Below are positions 36,584 to 48,887 of a stretch of 64,000 nucleotides of DNA, piece by piece. Source of the DNA: Megalobrama amblycephala (lineage: Eukaryota; Chordata; Actinopteri; Cypriniformes; Xenocyprididae). Within the stretch, counting starts at the first letter, position 1. Every line of letters begins with the position of its first letter. The notes under the pieces are model-generated. The model was given only the letters and a program-made list of their open reading frames with translations, made no database searches and was not told where the DNA came from. The translations under genes were made by a program, and so were the position numbers. Location: the NCBI RefSeq assembly GCF_018812025.1, contig NC_063045.1:46099352-46163351 (forward strand). Reading direction: 5' to 3'.

Positions 36584-37091
36584 GGCTGTGTCCGAAAACC
36601 TAGGTAGCTGACTTGCTGCCTTATCAAGCAAAGACTTGTAAGTCAGCGTTTGTGCATGAAGGCACCTCAAGAAAAGGATTTAGGACAGACTTCTGAGGCT
36701 GCGTAACAGTTTAATGATCTACAGCAATATAGCGCGAGATTTGGTGAGAACTAAACAAATATTTAATTACTACAGTAGTAATTACTCGCTAGAAATGACA
36801 TCAAAAGTGGAAAATGTTGGTGAAAAATGTACATTTACTCACAAACTGGCAAGCAAACGCAACTTTCGGACGCCATCTTTATTTTTCTAGCTCAACAGTC
36901 ACAGAATGGAAAGCACAGGATTGTGGGATATCAAAAGTAGCTAAGGATACATCTATGCTGCCTTGAAAAATCGATCTGAGGAAGGTATCTCAGGAGACAG
37001 GAAGTGAAGCTAACATTAGACGTGCCATAATGCCGTCCTACCTTGAAATGTATCCTCCGAAGGCAGCATTTTCCAGTTTTCGGACGCAGCC
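36584..37091. mobile_element. MITE with GGCTGTGTCCGAAAA ends (nested in hAT)
   Basis: Left GGCTGTGTCCGAAAACC and right TTTTCGGACGCAGCC are inverted. TTG occurs on both outer sides (3-bp duplication, Harbinger-like). A partial copy lies at about 51545-51915. Confidence 0.75.
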
Positions 37092-37660
37092 TTGATCAAA
37101 CAAGTTGGCCAAACTGTTTAAATTGGTTCGCGAATCAGTGTGAAGGAGTTAATTTCCCTACACGCACTGAATCGTCTGAAGCGGTTTCTCACTCGGAGCG
37201 TTGGATGAAGTGGCAGTTGAGCCAGTGGTGTAGTCGGGGCGATACGCACGCATACGCCGTAGGCCTATAGGCTACTTACTTTTTGCTCAGGACTGTTTGC
37301 GTATTACGACTTCTAAGGATCAGTATTTGAGTACACCCACTTGTTTTTTGCTTCGAAAGTCCATAAAATATTGTCCTGTTAGCTTCCCCTTTAACTGTGT
37401 GCCCAATGCTGTTGTGTAAACTCGTTATTCTTTGTTGTAATTGGTGCATGAGCACTTCTGTCATTCTACCTTTTCCCGCTCATCATCGGCTAAAAAACAG
37501 GCTTCACAGTGCGTGTTCGCGCTGCAGCGAGAGAACTCCGATCAACGCCGCTCTGTGTTTTGAGCAGTGCGTTGAGCGCATTTCTCTCACTGCAGCGGTC
37601 TCGGGGTGAGAAATATGGTGGTGACGAAATAATAGGCCTAGGCTACTATTAATTAATTAT

Positions 37661-38033
37661 ATGGTCCCACTTTCTAAGTGGCCTACTTAACTACTATGTA
37701 CTTACATCAAAAAATAAGTACAATGTACTTATTGGGTTCATATTGAATTGCAAAACACTTTTGCTGATATTGAGGTGGATACGGATAAGGTTAGGGAAAG
37801 CTTTGGTGGTATGGGTAGGTTTAAGGGTAGGGGTAAGGGTTAAGGGATGGGTCAACAGAGTAATTATGAATGTAATTACAGAAATGAATTACAGATGTAA
37901 TTACATGCAGGTGTTTTTAAAATATAAGTACAATGTAAAAACATGTATGTACACAATAAGTGCATTGTATCAAATGATTAATTAAAATGTAAGTACACAG
38001 TAGGTAAGGCCACTTAATATAAAGTGGGTCCAA
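37661..38033. mobile_element. MITE with GGTCCCACTTT ends (nested in hAT)
   Basis: Left GGTCCCACTTTCTAAGTGGC is mirrored at the right by GGCCACTTAATATAAAGTGGGTCC. Matching inner repeats (TACTATGTACTTAC and GTAAGTACACAGTA) continue inward. Contains a GGGTTAGGG-type G-rich stretch near 37810-37850. Confidence 0.75.
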
Positions 38034-39267
38034 TTATATAGCCTACATCATGTGTTCGGAGCTTTTATAAGTGTTAAGTTCCCGTACAAACTGAAAAGAC
38101 CATCAGCGCAACTGAAGCCTTGTTTATTTAATGCATTTGTGGTGCGGGAATCATAAACATACTAGGCTGCTACTCTGAATCTTATCATGCTCCAAAAGTT
38201 TGGTAAGATTCCCACGAGCCATCCCGACACTGATGATAAAATGTGCGATCCATTTGAATTCTATTGAGTTCAAAAAAAGAGGACAAACATCATCTTGTGC
38301 CAACATTTAGCTATTAGGGAGCTTTTTAAACTATTCATAACCCACCCTAACTAGAATTTATATCGTTTTTATTGTAGTAATTATGGTAAATTTGGCTAAC
38401 TTGTAGAATTTATAATCTATTAAGGGAATATATATTCACTAGATTTATATTACACCTGTGACATGTTCTGTTGTTTCTATAGGCTATGTGTAGGTTGCTA
38501 TTTTTCATAACACATGCTATGATAATGGAAAATTATATAGTTTGACTTATTATGGCACATTGAAGTAGACAATTCTGTCAAACTGATAAGCTTACATGTG
38601 CATAAATGGGAAACAGCTCTATTTCTGCTGTTTCATTGTGGTTTAAATTTTCATTCAGCCTGACTACTGTTTTTGTTTGTTTGTGAAACTCATGACCACA
38701 TTTTTATGTTAATAAATTAGATTTTGAATAATTGACTTTTTTTTAACACCCTTTTGAATAAAATGAAACTTTAATTTCAGATATATCACTTTTCACAGTG
38801 AATATAAAGCAGCATGTTTAAATAAGTCAAACTGTAAAGCATGAAAAATGTCAACCAATTTTAGGATGCACTGTATTTATTTGTTTCTAATGAAACATGT
38901 TAGACGTACTAGTGAACGACAACATAAAACATATTTAAGTACTTGTACTTTTACTTGAGTACAGTTTTTGGATACTCTACCCACCTCTGTGTGGGGGCCA
39001 TACAAACTACTGAGTACCATTTTGAGTTGCTGCAATGTAATTTCAGCAAAATGGACTAGCCTGCTGTATCATTTTTTCACTTTGATTTTCGGGGTGTCTT
39101 TGAATTCAGTCCTCTGTAGGTTGATCATATTCATTTCCATCAAACGATGTGGCATCCTTTCATTCCTAACACATTACCCAGTCCATATGAGATAACCAGC
39201 ATAATATTTTCCCCATTGAGATCTGATGTGTTTTCAAAGTGTTCCTTTAATTTTTTTGAGCAGTGTA

Positions 39268-40800
39268 TATTATTTTTTTTGTAATCAACATGAAGTGCAT
39301 TATTATATAACAACAGGGTTTACTAGACTTGGGTTTGTGAGTTTAGTGAAAAGCTATTAAGTAATTATATCATTAAAATTAACCAACATCAGAGAACCGT
39401 AAACTTATTTTTTTGATGTTTTTATGTGATAAAAAAATCTAATATGCAAACATCAGAGAAGTTAAACCTCAACCATCTACACTACTCATACAATAAAACT
39501 GCTAATATTTTAAGAACATCCTCACATATCAGTCTTTATTCTTTATTTTTAAATCTTTTTTTTTTTTTTTTTTTTTTTTTACAATGTTTCCAGTTCTTCT
39601 AAATTTATTTTCTATTGTTTTTGTTAATGTGGTTCTCAAAAAGGGAATTTTACTGTACTACATCACAGAAGTGCTCAGCCAGAAATCTTTCACTGCTATA
39701 ATGAGTGAGAGCATTACTCTACTCTCTACTTTGTTTTGAACAAAACTCATTGTTGTGTTTGTACAAAGTTATTTTTTGCTGTATACTCTGCCAGACTAGA
39801 ATCACATCACTTTTGGGAAGTCAGCATCTCTTTCCTGTGTGTCAACTGAAAAACAAGGGGCTGTTTGGCACGCAGTGGCATGAGAAAATGAAATCAAAGC
39901 ATGCAACATGTCAGTGATTCACACTACATCTCTGAAGTCTTGTGACCATACAGATGGATTTTATTTCCATGGAGCTGAATCAGGCTTTTTGCGTCGATGA
40001 CTATTAGCGGATAAAACTGCCAAGGTGCGTGACTTGCACTTGGATGAAATTACACAGTTTAAAATATTCTAGGTGAAGACTTTTAGATTGCGTGACTAAA
40101 AGTGTGCACCCTTTTCTGTCTTTACCTTTCCCAGCAACCTTTACATCCATTTCAGGCTTTTTTTAAAGCATGATCCAGTACCGCTCAGTCCTAAGCCCCA
40201 TCACCCCACCCTATAAACCTCTTGCAGACTTCAGATGAATTAATGGATTTAGGCAATGTGTTGAACTCCCTATTCAGCCCATCATGGAGTCATTTCTTCC
40301 TTCTGTCAAGGTTTATCATATTTGTGAGCTGATCAGGTTGGCAGGGCTCTGGATTAAGTCTCTTGTGACTTCCAAAACACAATGCCTGGTCTGATCTCTC
40401 CAGCAACCTGATCTGCCAGTGATAATGTGCAGGAGGTTTGTCTGGAATCACTAAATAGGTCAAATCCAGCACTCTCCTGGGGGAAATCAATTTCACAAAA
40501 GGTCCAAACAGACAAATAAATATGTTGATGGTTAAATCACCCATTTCTAAAGAGAAGAGCCATTGGTGCCATAAGGAGGTAAAGCATCACCTTGGAAATA
40601 TGAGAGGTTTGCAGTTCATCCTTTATTCATGTTCAGGAATGCCATAAATATGGATATAACAGGGAGGCATAGGTGGACCAGGTCAAGGGATCCTGAGGTA
40701 GAATCACACATCAAAAACTTCCCCTTATAGTCACAAATACTGTAGATTAGCATTTGCCAAGGAAATATCAGTAAAATATAGTCACCTACAACTTAAAAAC
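39268..40800. other. Intergenic, nothing recognised
   Basis: T-run at about 39557-39580. No gene or transposon termini seen. Confidence 0.4.
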
Positions 40801-41199
40801 CCTCTGGCCCTCTTCGGTCATTTTTGATCGAAAAATTTTATATTTTGAAATGTTAAAAATCATAGTTTCGTTGGAATGAGATGACACTTGGTGACTTTTG
40901 TCGCATTAGCAATATGAACACACAAAAAAAACAAGGACATGATTTGGACATGTTAAAGGGTCGTAAAAAAAATAGTCACACTTACATTATTTTCGGCCAA
41001 AAACGATCGACATAGGAAATGAATGGGAAATACGAAAAAATACGAAAACTCAGAGAATCTTTTGTTGGTACAAATTACAAATCACAGAAGTGCACAGAAG
41101 GGGGGACACTCTAAAATGCCAAAAGTGCAAAATAGACACACCCAACCGCCCACATATATATATATGAACTAGCAGGACTATAAGACAGCAAGTTTATAC

Positions 41200-42602
41200 A
41201 AATGTGTGAAATATGTAGCGAATTAACTCAAAGGGGAAATATTAATACTTATTCATAACTCATTATGATTATTAATTATGATTAATTATAAATATGTAAA
41301 TCAGTTAATCTGATTAACTGGATGTAGCTACATTAAGATTAATATTACAATCAACCTGTTCGTCCAGTGAACACTCAGTGTTTACTGTTTATTAATTCTA
41401 AGAAATGTTAATTTCCAGGTTATGGAAAAACAACGTTCTTATTGTACAGTACTACTCAGAGCATGTAGTCAGGATCTAAATCACTTAAGAGACAATTTAT
41501 TAGCAGTCAGAACCAAACATGTATTGTGCACAATTCTTTATTAACTAACTCACAAACACATAACATACACGCAGGTCACACACATACGTAGGTAAGAATG
41601 AGCAATGATAGAGTTGAACTGGAAGGGGAACCGTTAATGGAGCTATAGGAAAAGTCAAAGACAATCTGGAAAAGAATCATCAGTTTCCTCAGTAATAAAA
41701 ACACCTTTGCTGACAAAGGTAAATTTTACAAATCAATACTAAATCGCTGTTTAGTGTTCAAATGTGTGATACTTGCAAGATGCCTTCAGGCTGAGGAGCA
41801 TCGGATCTGCAGGCTGAGGAGAAATCTTGATTCAGTCCGAAGTTGTTGCCAGTGTCTTCTGTGTTAGATGAAATACTATGAAACAACTTATAGATGAGCA
41901 CATGGCTGGGTTGTAGGTTCTACAGGCCTTGGCCTGAAAAGGCCTGCAGCAAGAAGGGGGTCTCTTCAGTTGTCCAAGAAGCAAGGAAAGAGGGGGAGTG
42001 GCATTGTTGACTGGATTTTAACCTCTGGTCAAAATCACACCTCCTAGTTGTTGACCGGACCAATGAAGATGTTGTATTTCCGGGTGACAACACACCTCCT
42101 GTCAGGGCTTTTACTACCGAGCAAGATTAACTGGCTGAGTTTTTGAAGAAGAACTATTAAAGATTCTTGTAATACTGATGTGTTGCACAGGTATGGAAAT
42201 ACTGCATACACAAGCATTTAAATCTTCTCGATACGAACCCATAGACACTAAACATGGCATAATTGAAGTTACCTTAAATGTATCATAAAACATGTGAATA
42301 CAATGATTGTAATACAGCAACGGTAATAATGGATACCATTTCCTGGGGATGTGCATGTTCATTTATAGAACAGTCTGTCTATACATTAATGCAAGAGAGT
42401 CTGTGTTATGTGGGGATAATGCAGGAAAGATGCACGTTTTCGTGTGTCTCTTCTCTGCTCTCAATGTGATAACCACATTCTTTAGTGCAATAAAACTTGT
42501 AACTAAGAACTTCTCGGGGGATGGGGGACAGGCCCCAGAGTGCTTTAAACAATTATTGGTTAACTATAACAAATAATTGTGTCTGATTTGTCTCAGTCAT
42601 TA
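41200..42602 (+). mobile_element. Possible solo LTR inserted in the 40801-43509 element
   Basis: The 7-bp TACAAAT occurs immediately outside both ends (41193-41199 and 42600-42607 region), as expected of an insertion. The inserted block is about 1.4 kb with an AATAAA near 42490 and a GC-richer middle. It has no coding capacity and no terminal inverted repeats, which fits an LTR. The ends are not a clean TG...CA pair, so the class is uncertain. Confidence 0.4.
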
Positions 42603-42975
42603 CAAATAAAATAAAAAATTCAGCCACAAAGCAGTAAAAAAAAAAAGAACAGCAAAAAAGAGGTTACACTTTAAAACACAGAGAGTACAAAACAGAAACA
42701 CCCACTCACTTACACACATTCACAGACAAACACACACACAACACACCATTATACACACACAAATGAACCAGTGTGGCTGTAACAATATGGTAAAATTGAG
42801 CCAAAACTCAAATAAGAGGATGAAATCAGATCAGACCCAGATATATTAAGCTGTTATAAAACACACCTGTTCATTTTTGTTATATTTTTTTATTGAATTT
42901 TGATGTTAAGTGTGACAGAATGTGTTCAGGTTTGACTGTAGTAAAATTAATGCAAAAACCAACACTTCAAATCAA

Positions 42976-42976
42976 C

Positions 42977-43007
<31 letters not shown>
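42976..43007. repeat. Poly(A) tract
   Basis: About 28 A in a row inside the inverted-repeat element. Confidence 0.85.
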
Positions 43008-43010
<3 letters not shown>

Positions 43011-43541
43011 AAACCTTGACAAAAAGTAGTCTTTGAGAATGTCTAAGTATAAATCCAAATCCAAAACTTAATAAAAATAAGTGTTTGTGTCCAAAAACCA
43101 CTAGAGAATTTATAAGCCACTTTATATAGAGCTCTATAGGAATCTAGTGGTTACAACATGGCATTGCAAAAGTTTTTCTTTTTTTACTCTCACCAAATGG
43201 CACTAATCTACCTTCAAAAAATGGATTTCAAATGCCTTGTCTCTATTTTAACATGGAATACTGCTTTAATGTAAAAATAATTAAAAAATATATTAGAAAA
43301 AAATGTGTATTATTTCCAATGGGGAAAAATAGCTAATAAAAATTGTACAAATATTGCATTGTATCATAAAGAACCCTCAATTTTTTATACAGTAATCAAA
43401 AAAATATTATTGAACAAAAACGTATTACATTGTTTTTCCTGAAAAACAAAAAAGTTACTTTTCACCGTAAAGAAGGCAAGTGTGGCTCCTAAACGAAGAG
43501 GGCCAGAGGATATACAGTGACTCTTAAACACTCAGTGACAC

Positions 43542-43898
43542 TTAAAGGCCCACTATGTGCCATTTACCAGGTAGAAACTAGTAAATGTGTGAGCAAGTGA
43601 CCGATTTCAGCCACTGCTCCAGCATCTGTAAGAGTGTAGGAGGGGGTGGGATTTCAGATTCTAAAGAGCATTTGACTGGACCAAAGATTTGACGAGTAAC
43701 TGAAGTGTGATGTGATGTCATGAAAATCCGTGATCCATTTTAGCGAAAGTGAGAGCCTGTAAGTTTTGAATGCTTATACCTCCTAAATGCCAATTTTGTC
43801 ATTGTTTTGAACACACCAGCTTATTCATAACATTAAGGCTAACATATTCATATACTAAAAGCTAAAAAACTTCAATTTTGATTTCAGGGGGACTTTAA
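43542..43898. mobile_element. Short TTAA-flanked element
   Basis: Begins TTAAAGGCCCACTATGTGCC and ends GGGGGACTTTAA. TTAA at both sides, but the termini match poorly, so it may be a composite or decayed copy. Confidence 0.4.
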
Positions 43899-44045
43899 AT
43901 ACTCAGTGACAATCAGCTATTCTGAATTATCTTAATCACAGATGAAAAACAAGATAATAACATTTAGGCTATTTTGGCAATGTACTTTTTACCATATACA
44001 TCTTTCCCCCTCTGTGGGGATATCAGGCCAAGGGCAGCAAATATA

Positions 44046-45140
44046 GGAACGGATTCTGACAGCTGGATTTTTGCCGTCAGATTCTGTTCCTCCCATGGAT
44101 CATACACAATGAGGTTGTAATATTGATCAAACTCAGGCTGCTTTGTTCATGCCAATAGCCCAGTGGGCAGCACACTGACATGTAATACACTAGTGCTTTG
44201 AGAGACCTGAGTTCAAGTCCTGGCTCATGTATTTTTCATGTCTCTTCCACTGTGCTTCCTGTCTACATACTGTCCTATCACAAGATGCTGATGCTGGTTA
44301 AGATCCATCCACATATAGAACAGAATCAGCATCTTTTAAGCCACTTACAGAAACATCTCTCATCATGGGGATGGGGGAACGAATTCTGACAGCTGGATGA
44401 AGGGACGGATTCTGACAGCTGGATTTTTGCCATCGGGTTCTGTTCCCCCATGGATAATACACAATGAGGTTCTAATATTTATCATACTCTGGCTGGTGTG
44501 TTCATGCCAATAGCCCAGTGGGCAGCATGCTGACACATGGTGAGCTAGTGCTTCGAGAGACCTGGGGCTTCATTTATAAAATGTTGCACAGAAACCGTCC
44601 TAAATTTGATCTCATGATTATTTCTCAGATGTACGTATGTGTGATTCATAGAATGAACATACACACAGAAAATGAGCATAAGCCTCTCTTTCAGATGTGA
44701 AATCTTTATATTGCAAATGATCTTGAACTTGTGTGCAGCTGAATGGCTTCAGTTCTCCGCATTGTAAACAACACCCAATTAATGTCATTTACATATAAAA
44801 GATCACCAGTCATCATCCAAATCCTTTCATTTAGAATGGCAAGCTGCAAGAACAGCTTAGATTTCCAAAAACCCGCAAGGAATAGTGCGCACGTCTGCTC
44901 AGACCCTGACGTGGCGCTAAGCACTTTTCCACGTCAAAGACCGTTTTTATAAATATGAGCGTTGGCATGGATTTAAGCATACGCACACCATAAGATCAAA
45001 TCTGTGCGTATGCATGCTTTATATATGAGGCCCCTTGAGTTCAATTCCCGTCTCATGTAGTTTTCCTGGTCCCATCCCCCTCTGTCTCTTCCAGTTTGCT
45101 TCTTGTCTGCATACTGTCCTATCACAATATAAGGCAAACA
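44046..45140 (+). repeat. Tandem tRNA-like SINE-type repeat, two main copies
   Basis: Copy 1 (about 44046-44396) and copy 2 (from about 44397) share GATTCTGACAGCTGGATTTT, GCCAATAGCCCAGTGGGCAG and ATACTGTCCTATCACA. TAGCCCAGTGGGCAG and GAGTTCAAGTCC resemble pol III A and B boxes. A third short fragment of the unit lies at 44381-44398. Copy 2 is interrupted by a 471-bp element. Confidence 0.65.
44564..45034. mobile_element. MITE inserted in the second SINE-type copy
   Basis: Left GGGGCTTCATTTATAAA and right complement GGGGCCTCATATATAAA are imperfect inverted repeats of about 45 bp. Inner shared motifs are CACAGAAA/CACAGATT and TTTGATCT. The uninterrupted SINE copy shows the empty site. The target duplication is at most 2-3 bp. 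Confidence 0.7.
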
Positions 45141-47936
45141 TTTATTTAAAGCACTATATGCCAAAGCACAGGCCAGCGTCCTGGCAGAGCACATTGCCTT
45201 GATGACAAGACGACACAATTTGAATTAAGATCTTTACTAACACTTCTATCAACTTCATCTGTTGAAAAATAATTATTAAGTGAGAAAATGTTGCAGAGGG
45301 CAGCCATGCTTTTAGTCCCAATTCCATTTCATAAAGCTGTTCAAAACTTGTTTTTGAAACTTGGAAAATGTTTTTTTAAGAGTAATCTACAAAGTGTAAT
45401 CTATAATATTATTAAATACCAGTAAATAATTATCTCTGTAATATGTGGCATTTTATGCATTTGTAACTTATTTTGTGTACCAACAAGTAACAACATTTCT
45501 ACAGACATAAGTTTCAAGACTTTATAGAAGATTCTGATAAATGTTTATGAGCCATACATTTAATACATGTTAATAAGTTTGCTTTAGATCAACTCCCAAA
45601 ACCACTATGAAGCCTTGCTTGCTAAAATACTCTGAAGCACTGATTTGAAGTTTCATAAAGATTTTTTTAAATGTTTCTAAGTTTGTGAAGCAGTGTTTTG
45701 ACCCTTTGAGCCAATCAACTACCATTTGGATTTCCTCCTGTATATACATCCTTTGCTTCTATCAATAAAATGTCAAAAAAAATAACATATACTACTAAGC
45801 TTTTTCCTCAGGAACTTTTATAGTTGCTGTTAAGTTGGGACCTGTCAGTTATTGTACATAAAACAGTGGAATACAGATGAGTCAACCGAATCAAATGAGT
45901 AAGAGAATCAAACCAAAGGAATCACACACCAATAAAAAACAATCCTGATGTTTCAAACAAGCAATACGATCTGACACGGGCAGGTTTTATACAGGTCAGT
46001 GGGAGAGAGAGGTGCACTGCCTGCTGCAATATAGCCATAGGGAAAGGAGGAAAAATAAAGAAAGAAAAGAAAAACTGAACAAGAGGGGGTTGGAGAGCAA
46101 TAAAAGTGTTCAGGAGGGATCTTTATTTAGGTGTGGAATTGGACTCTAAAGTGAAAGCAGATGGTACTATAGTCAAGAATATTTTCCATTTGAAGTATGT
46201 GGCTCTTGTTTGAGCTACTCTGGGTCGACTTCAGATCTCCACAACAGTTTCTGGAGCTTAGACAGATTTTGGGGCCTGCATGTGCATGAAAAAGATGAAA
46301 ACCAGATCCAGGATTAATTTAATTGCTAATTTATTTAAATGGACCTGCTGTGAAAAAAAATGCATTTGGTAAAGTGCCTCAATTAATATGAGGTCATGCA
46401 CAAAATGTGTTAAGATGATTTGATTGGAAAACCAGTTTAGATGTAACATCTGCAGTCCCATAAAACAAGATCTGGGACAATTAAACCACATGTTTGAGAT
46501 GGATGCAGAGGCATACCTTCTCAAAAGCAAAAAAAAAAAACTAATTTGGATTCATTTAGTTATTGGTTATTTTGTTTTGAGAGTTTAAATAGTAGCTTTA
46601 AAATGCAATGCCTTGGAATTCACTCAAAGCTTTGTGTCAGTGTGTATGTGAACATTAAGATAAAATCTCTGGCAGTGTCCAAACAGCTCTGCCTCAATGT
46701 CCAAATGGCTCTGATCTGTGACACACAGACAAACAGATAGATCATAATTACATTTACCAAGTCTCACTCAGAACTTAGAGGAAAATTTATAAGTTCATGA
46801 AATTGATCAGATATAGATGTACTGTGAAGGCAATTTAACTTAGTACTAAACATTCTTATTTCACAGATGATGACTGGATGAAGACCAATGGCAGAGGATG
46901 GAAGACAACAGGACAACATAAGCATGCAAGTAACATGGGTAGAGTCTATCCTTGTAGTATTGACGAGACTGCTTTTAGCCCTGGATTTAACTTGTTGACA
47001 CTTACAGTAAATATCTCAACACACATGTCAAACACTCGTTTTTAATACCTGTTAAGTCTTTGGTTCCACCTCATTTGTCTCTTTTGTTGGGTTAACATTT
47101 TCTGAGCAAGTAAAATAGCTTTTAACACTTTTGCCTTATTCAACAATTCAGAGTAACACTTCAGTTTTACTTGCACTGACCGCAGTGTATTTTTCTCAAA
47201 CACAAAATTTCCCCCTTCAGTACTGTAACATTGCCATAAACATATTGCTGACAATCTGAGTGTCTTGCCAAAAGTCAGACTGTGCTGAAAGATGAAACTG
47301 AGAGCCAGAGTTAAACCCGAACCCCCACTCCTGTCTGAGAAGGTCACGTCCAAGACGTAATATTTAAGGTACGTCTTTAAGGTAATATTTAAGGTACGGC
47401 CCGAGGTGCTTTATGCACAGCAACAGCCCACTGTCATGTGTTTTCAAACAGACGTACTGAAAAACAAAAAAACTGGTGTGACAGTCAGAGAGAAAGTTAA
47501 TTTTGAGTGGAAATCACTACAAAACCTATTTTGAACCAGAAAATCCTGAAAAAAACTATAAGATCTACAGTGTATTAGATCCAGCTAGCTAACACTAATG
47601 CAATTCACATTTACTTCCTGAAACCAAACACTATATATGACTCCTTATGTCCAACATAAATAAAATAAATGCAGTAAATTTCCTTGTTCAATATTCAGAG
47701 CCATACCCTTGGGTGAAATATTTTTTGTTGGATATGGTTAAGTCTCAATTCAGAAGCACACCATCATTCTTGGTACAGGTCACTGAATGGACAAGCAGGA
47801 GCTCTATTGCTGAATTAAGTCTTAGAGTTTAAACCATTTAGAGCAGTGCTTCTCAACCAGGAGGCTGGGGCCCACCAGACGGCCAAAGGGGCCTGAAATG
47901 ATGACCTAAATGATTTAAAATAAGACAAAACAAGCT
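45141..47936. other. Intergenic, nothing recognised
   Basis: Only a small tandem TAATATTTAAGGTACG pair near 47360-47397. No gene signal. Confidence 0.4.
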
Positions 47937-48887
47937 TTAAAGGTGCCCTAGAACGTCTTTTTAAAAGATGTAATATAAGTCTTAGGTGTCCCCTGAATGT
48001 GTCTGTGAAGTTTCAGCTCAAAATACCCCATAGATTTTTTTTTATTCATTTTTTTAACTGCCTATTTTGGGGCATCATTAACTATGCACCGATATATAGG
48101 TTGCGGCCCCTTTAATTCTCGTGCTCCCCTCCCCCGGAGCTCGCGCTTGCCTTGAACAGCATAAACACAGTTCACACAGCTAATATAACCCTCAAAATGG
48201 ATCTTTACAAAGTGTTCGTCATGCAGCATGTCTAATCGCGTAAGTACAGTGTTTATTTGGATGTTTACATTTGATTCTGAATGAGTTTGATAGTATGCTC
48301 TGTGGCTAAAGCTAACATTACACACTGTTGGAGAGATTTATAAAGAATGAAGTTGTGTTTATAAATTATACAGACTGCAAGTGTTTAATAATGAAAATAG
48401 CGACGGCTCTTGTCTCCGTGAATACAGTAAGAAACGATGGTAAATTTAACCTCATTTAACAGTACATTAGCAACATGCTAACGAAACATTTAGAAAGACA
48501 ATTTACAAATATCACTAAAAATATCATGATATCATGGATCATGTCAGTTATTATTGCTCCATCTGCCATTTTTCGCTATTGTTCTTGCTTGCTTACCTAG
48601 TCTGATGATTCAGCTGTGCACATCCAGACGTGCTGCCCTTGTCTAATGGCTTGAACATGAGCTGGCATATGAAAAATATTGGGGCCGTACACCCCGACTG
48701 TTACGTAACAGTCAGTGTTATGTTGAGATTCGCCTGTTCTTCGGAGGTCTTTTAAACAAATGATATTTATATAAGAAGGAGGAAACAATGGAGTTTGAAA
48801 CTCAGTGTATGTCTTTTCCATGTACTGAACTCTTGTTATTCAACTATGCCAAGGTAAATTCAATATTTAATTCTAGGGCACCTTTAA
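47937..48887. mobile_element. TTAA-flanked MITE, family C copy 2
   Basis: 951 bp. TTAAAGGTGCCCTAGAA and TTCTAGGGCACCTTTAA are exact inverted ends. Full-length relative of 27326-28275, with a few small indels. Confidence 0.9.

Larger units (their letters stand above)
36271..38989. mobile_element. Nonautonomous hAT element inside the Tc1 relic
   Basis: 2,719 bp. Left end CAAAGGTTGGTAGTAACAAA, right end GGATACTCTACCCACCTCTG, with subterminal GTACTTTTACTTGAGTA motifs typical of Tol2-related hATs. The flanks CGTGGGAG and TGTGGGGG are an imperfect 8-bp duplication of the Tc1 target. It contains two further MITEs and no transposase. Confidence 0.8.
35966..39267 (+). mobile_element. 5'-truncated Tc1 transposon, split by a hAT insertion
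   Basis: 35966-36270 encodes the C-terminal third of a Tc1 transposase (LVHDNARPHVMRV, LEDEGIDTI then a stop, RNPIEH, VQELSNALVQIWEEIPQDTI), with frameshifts and a small deletion. The remaining Tc1 3' region resumes at 38990 (GTGGGGGCCATACAAACTAC). It ends at the terminal repeat TTAATTTTTTTGAGCAGTG (39265) and TA. The left half is absent. Confidence 0.85.
40801..43509. mobile_element. DNA transposon with 16-bp perfect terminal repeats, interrupted
   Basis: CCTCTGGCCCTCTTCG (40801-40816) is exactly inverted at 43494-43509. The adjoining GGTCATTTTTGATCG is of the kind seen at ends of piggyBac-like elements. No transposase remains. A separate insertion (about 41200-42605) accounts for half its length. 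No clear target duplication. Confidence 0.65.
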
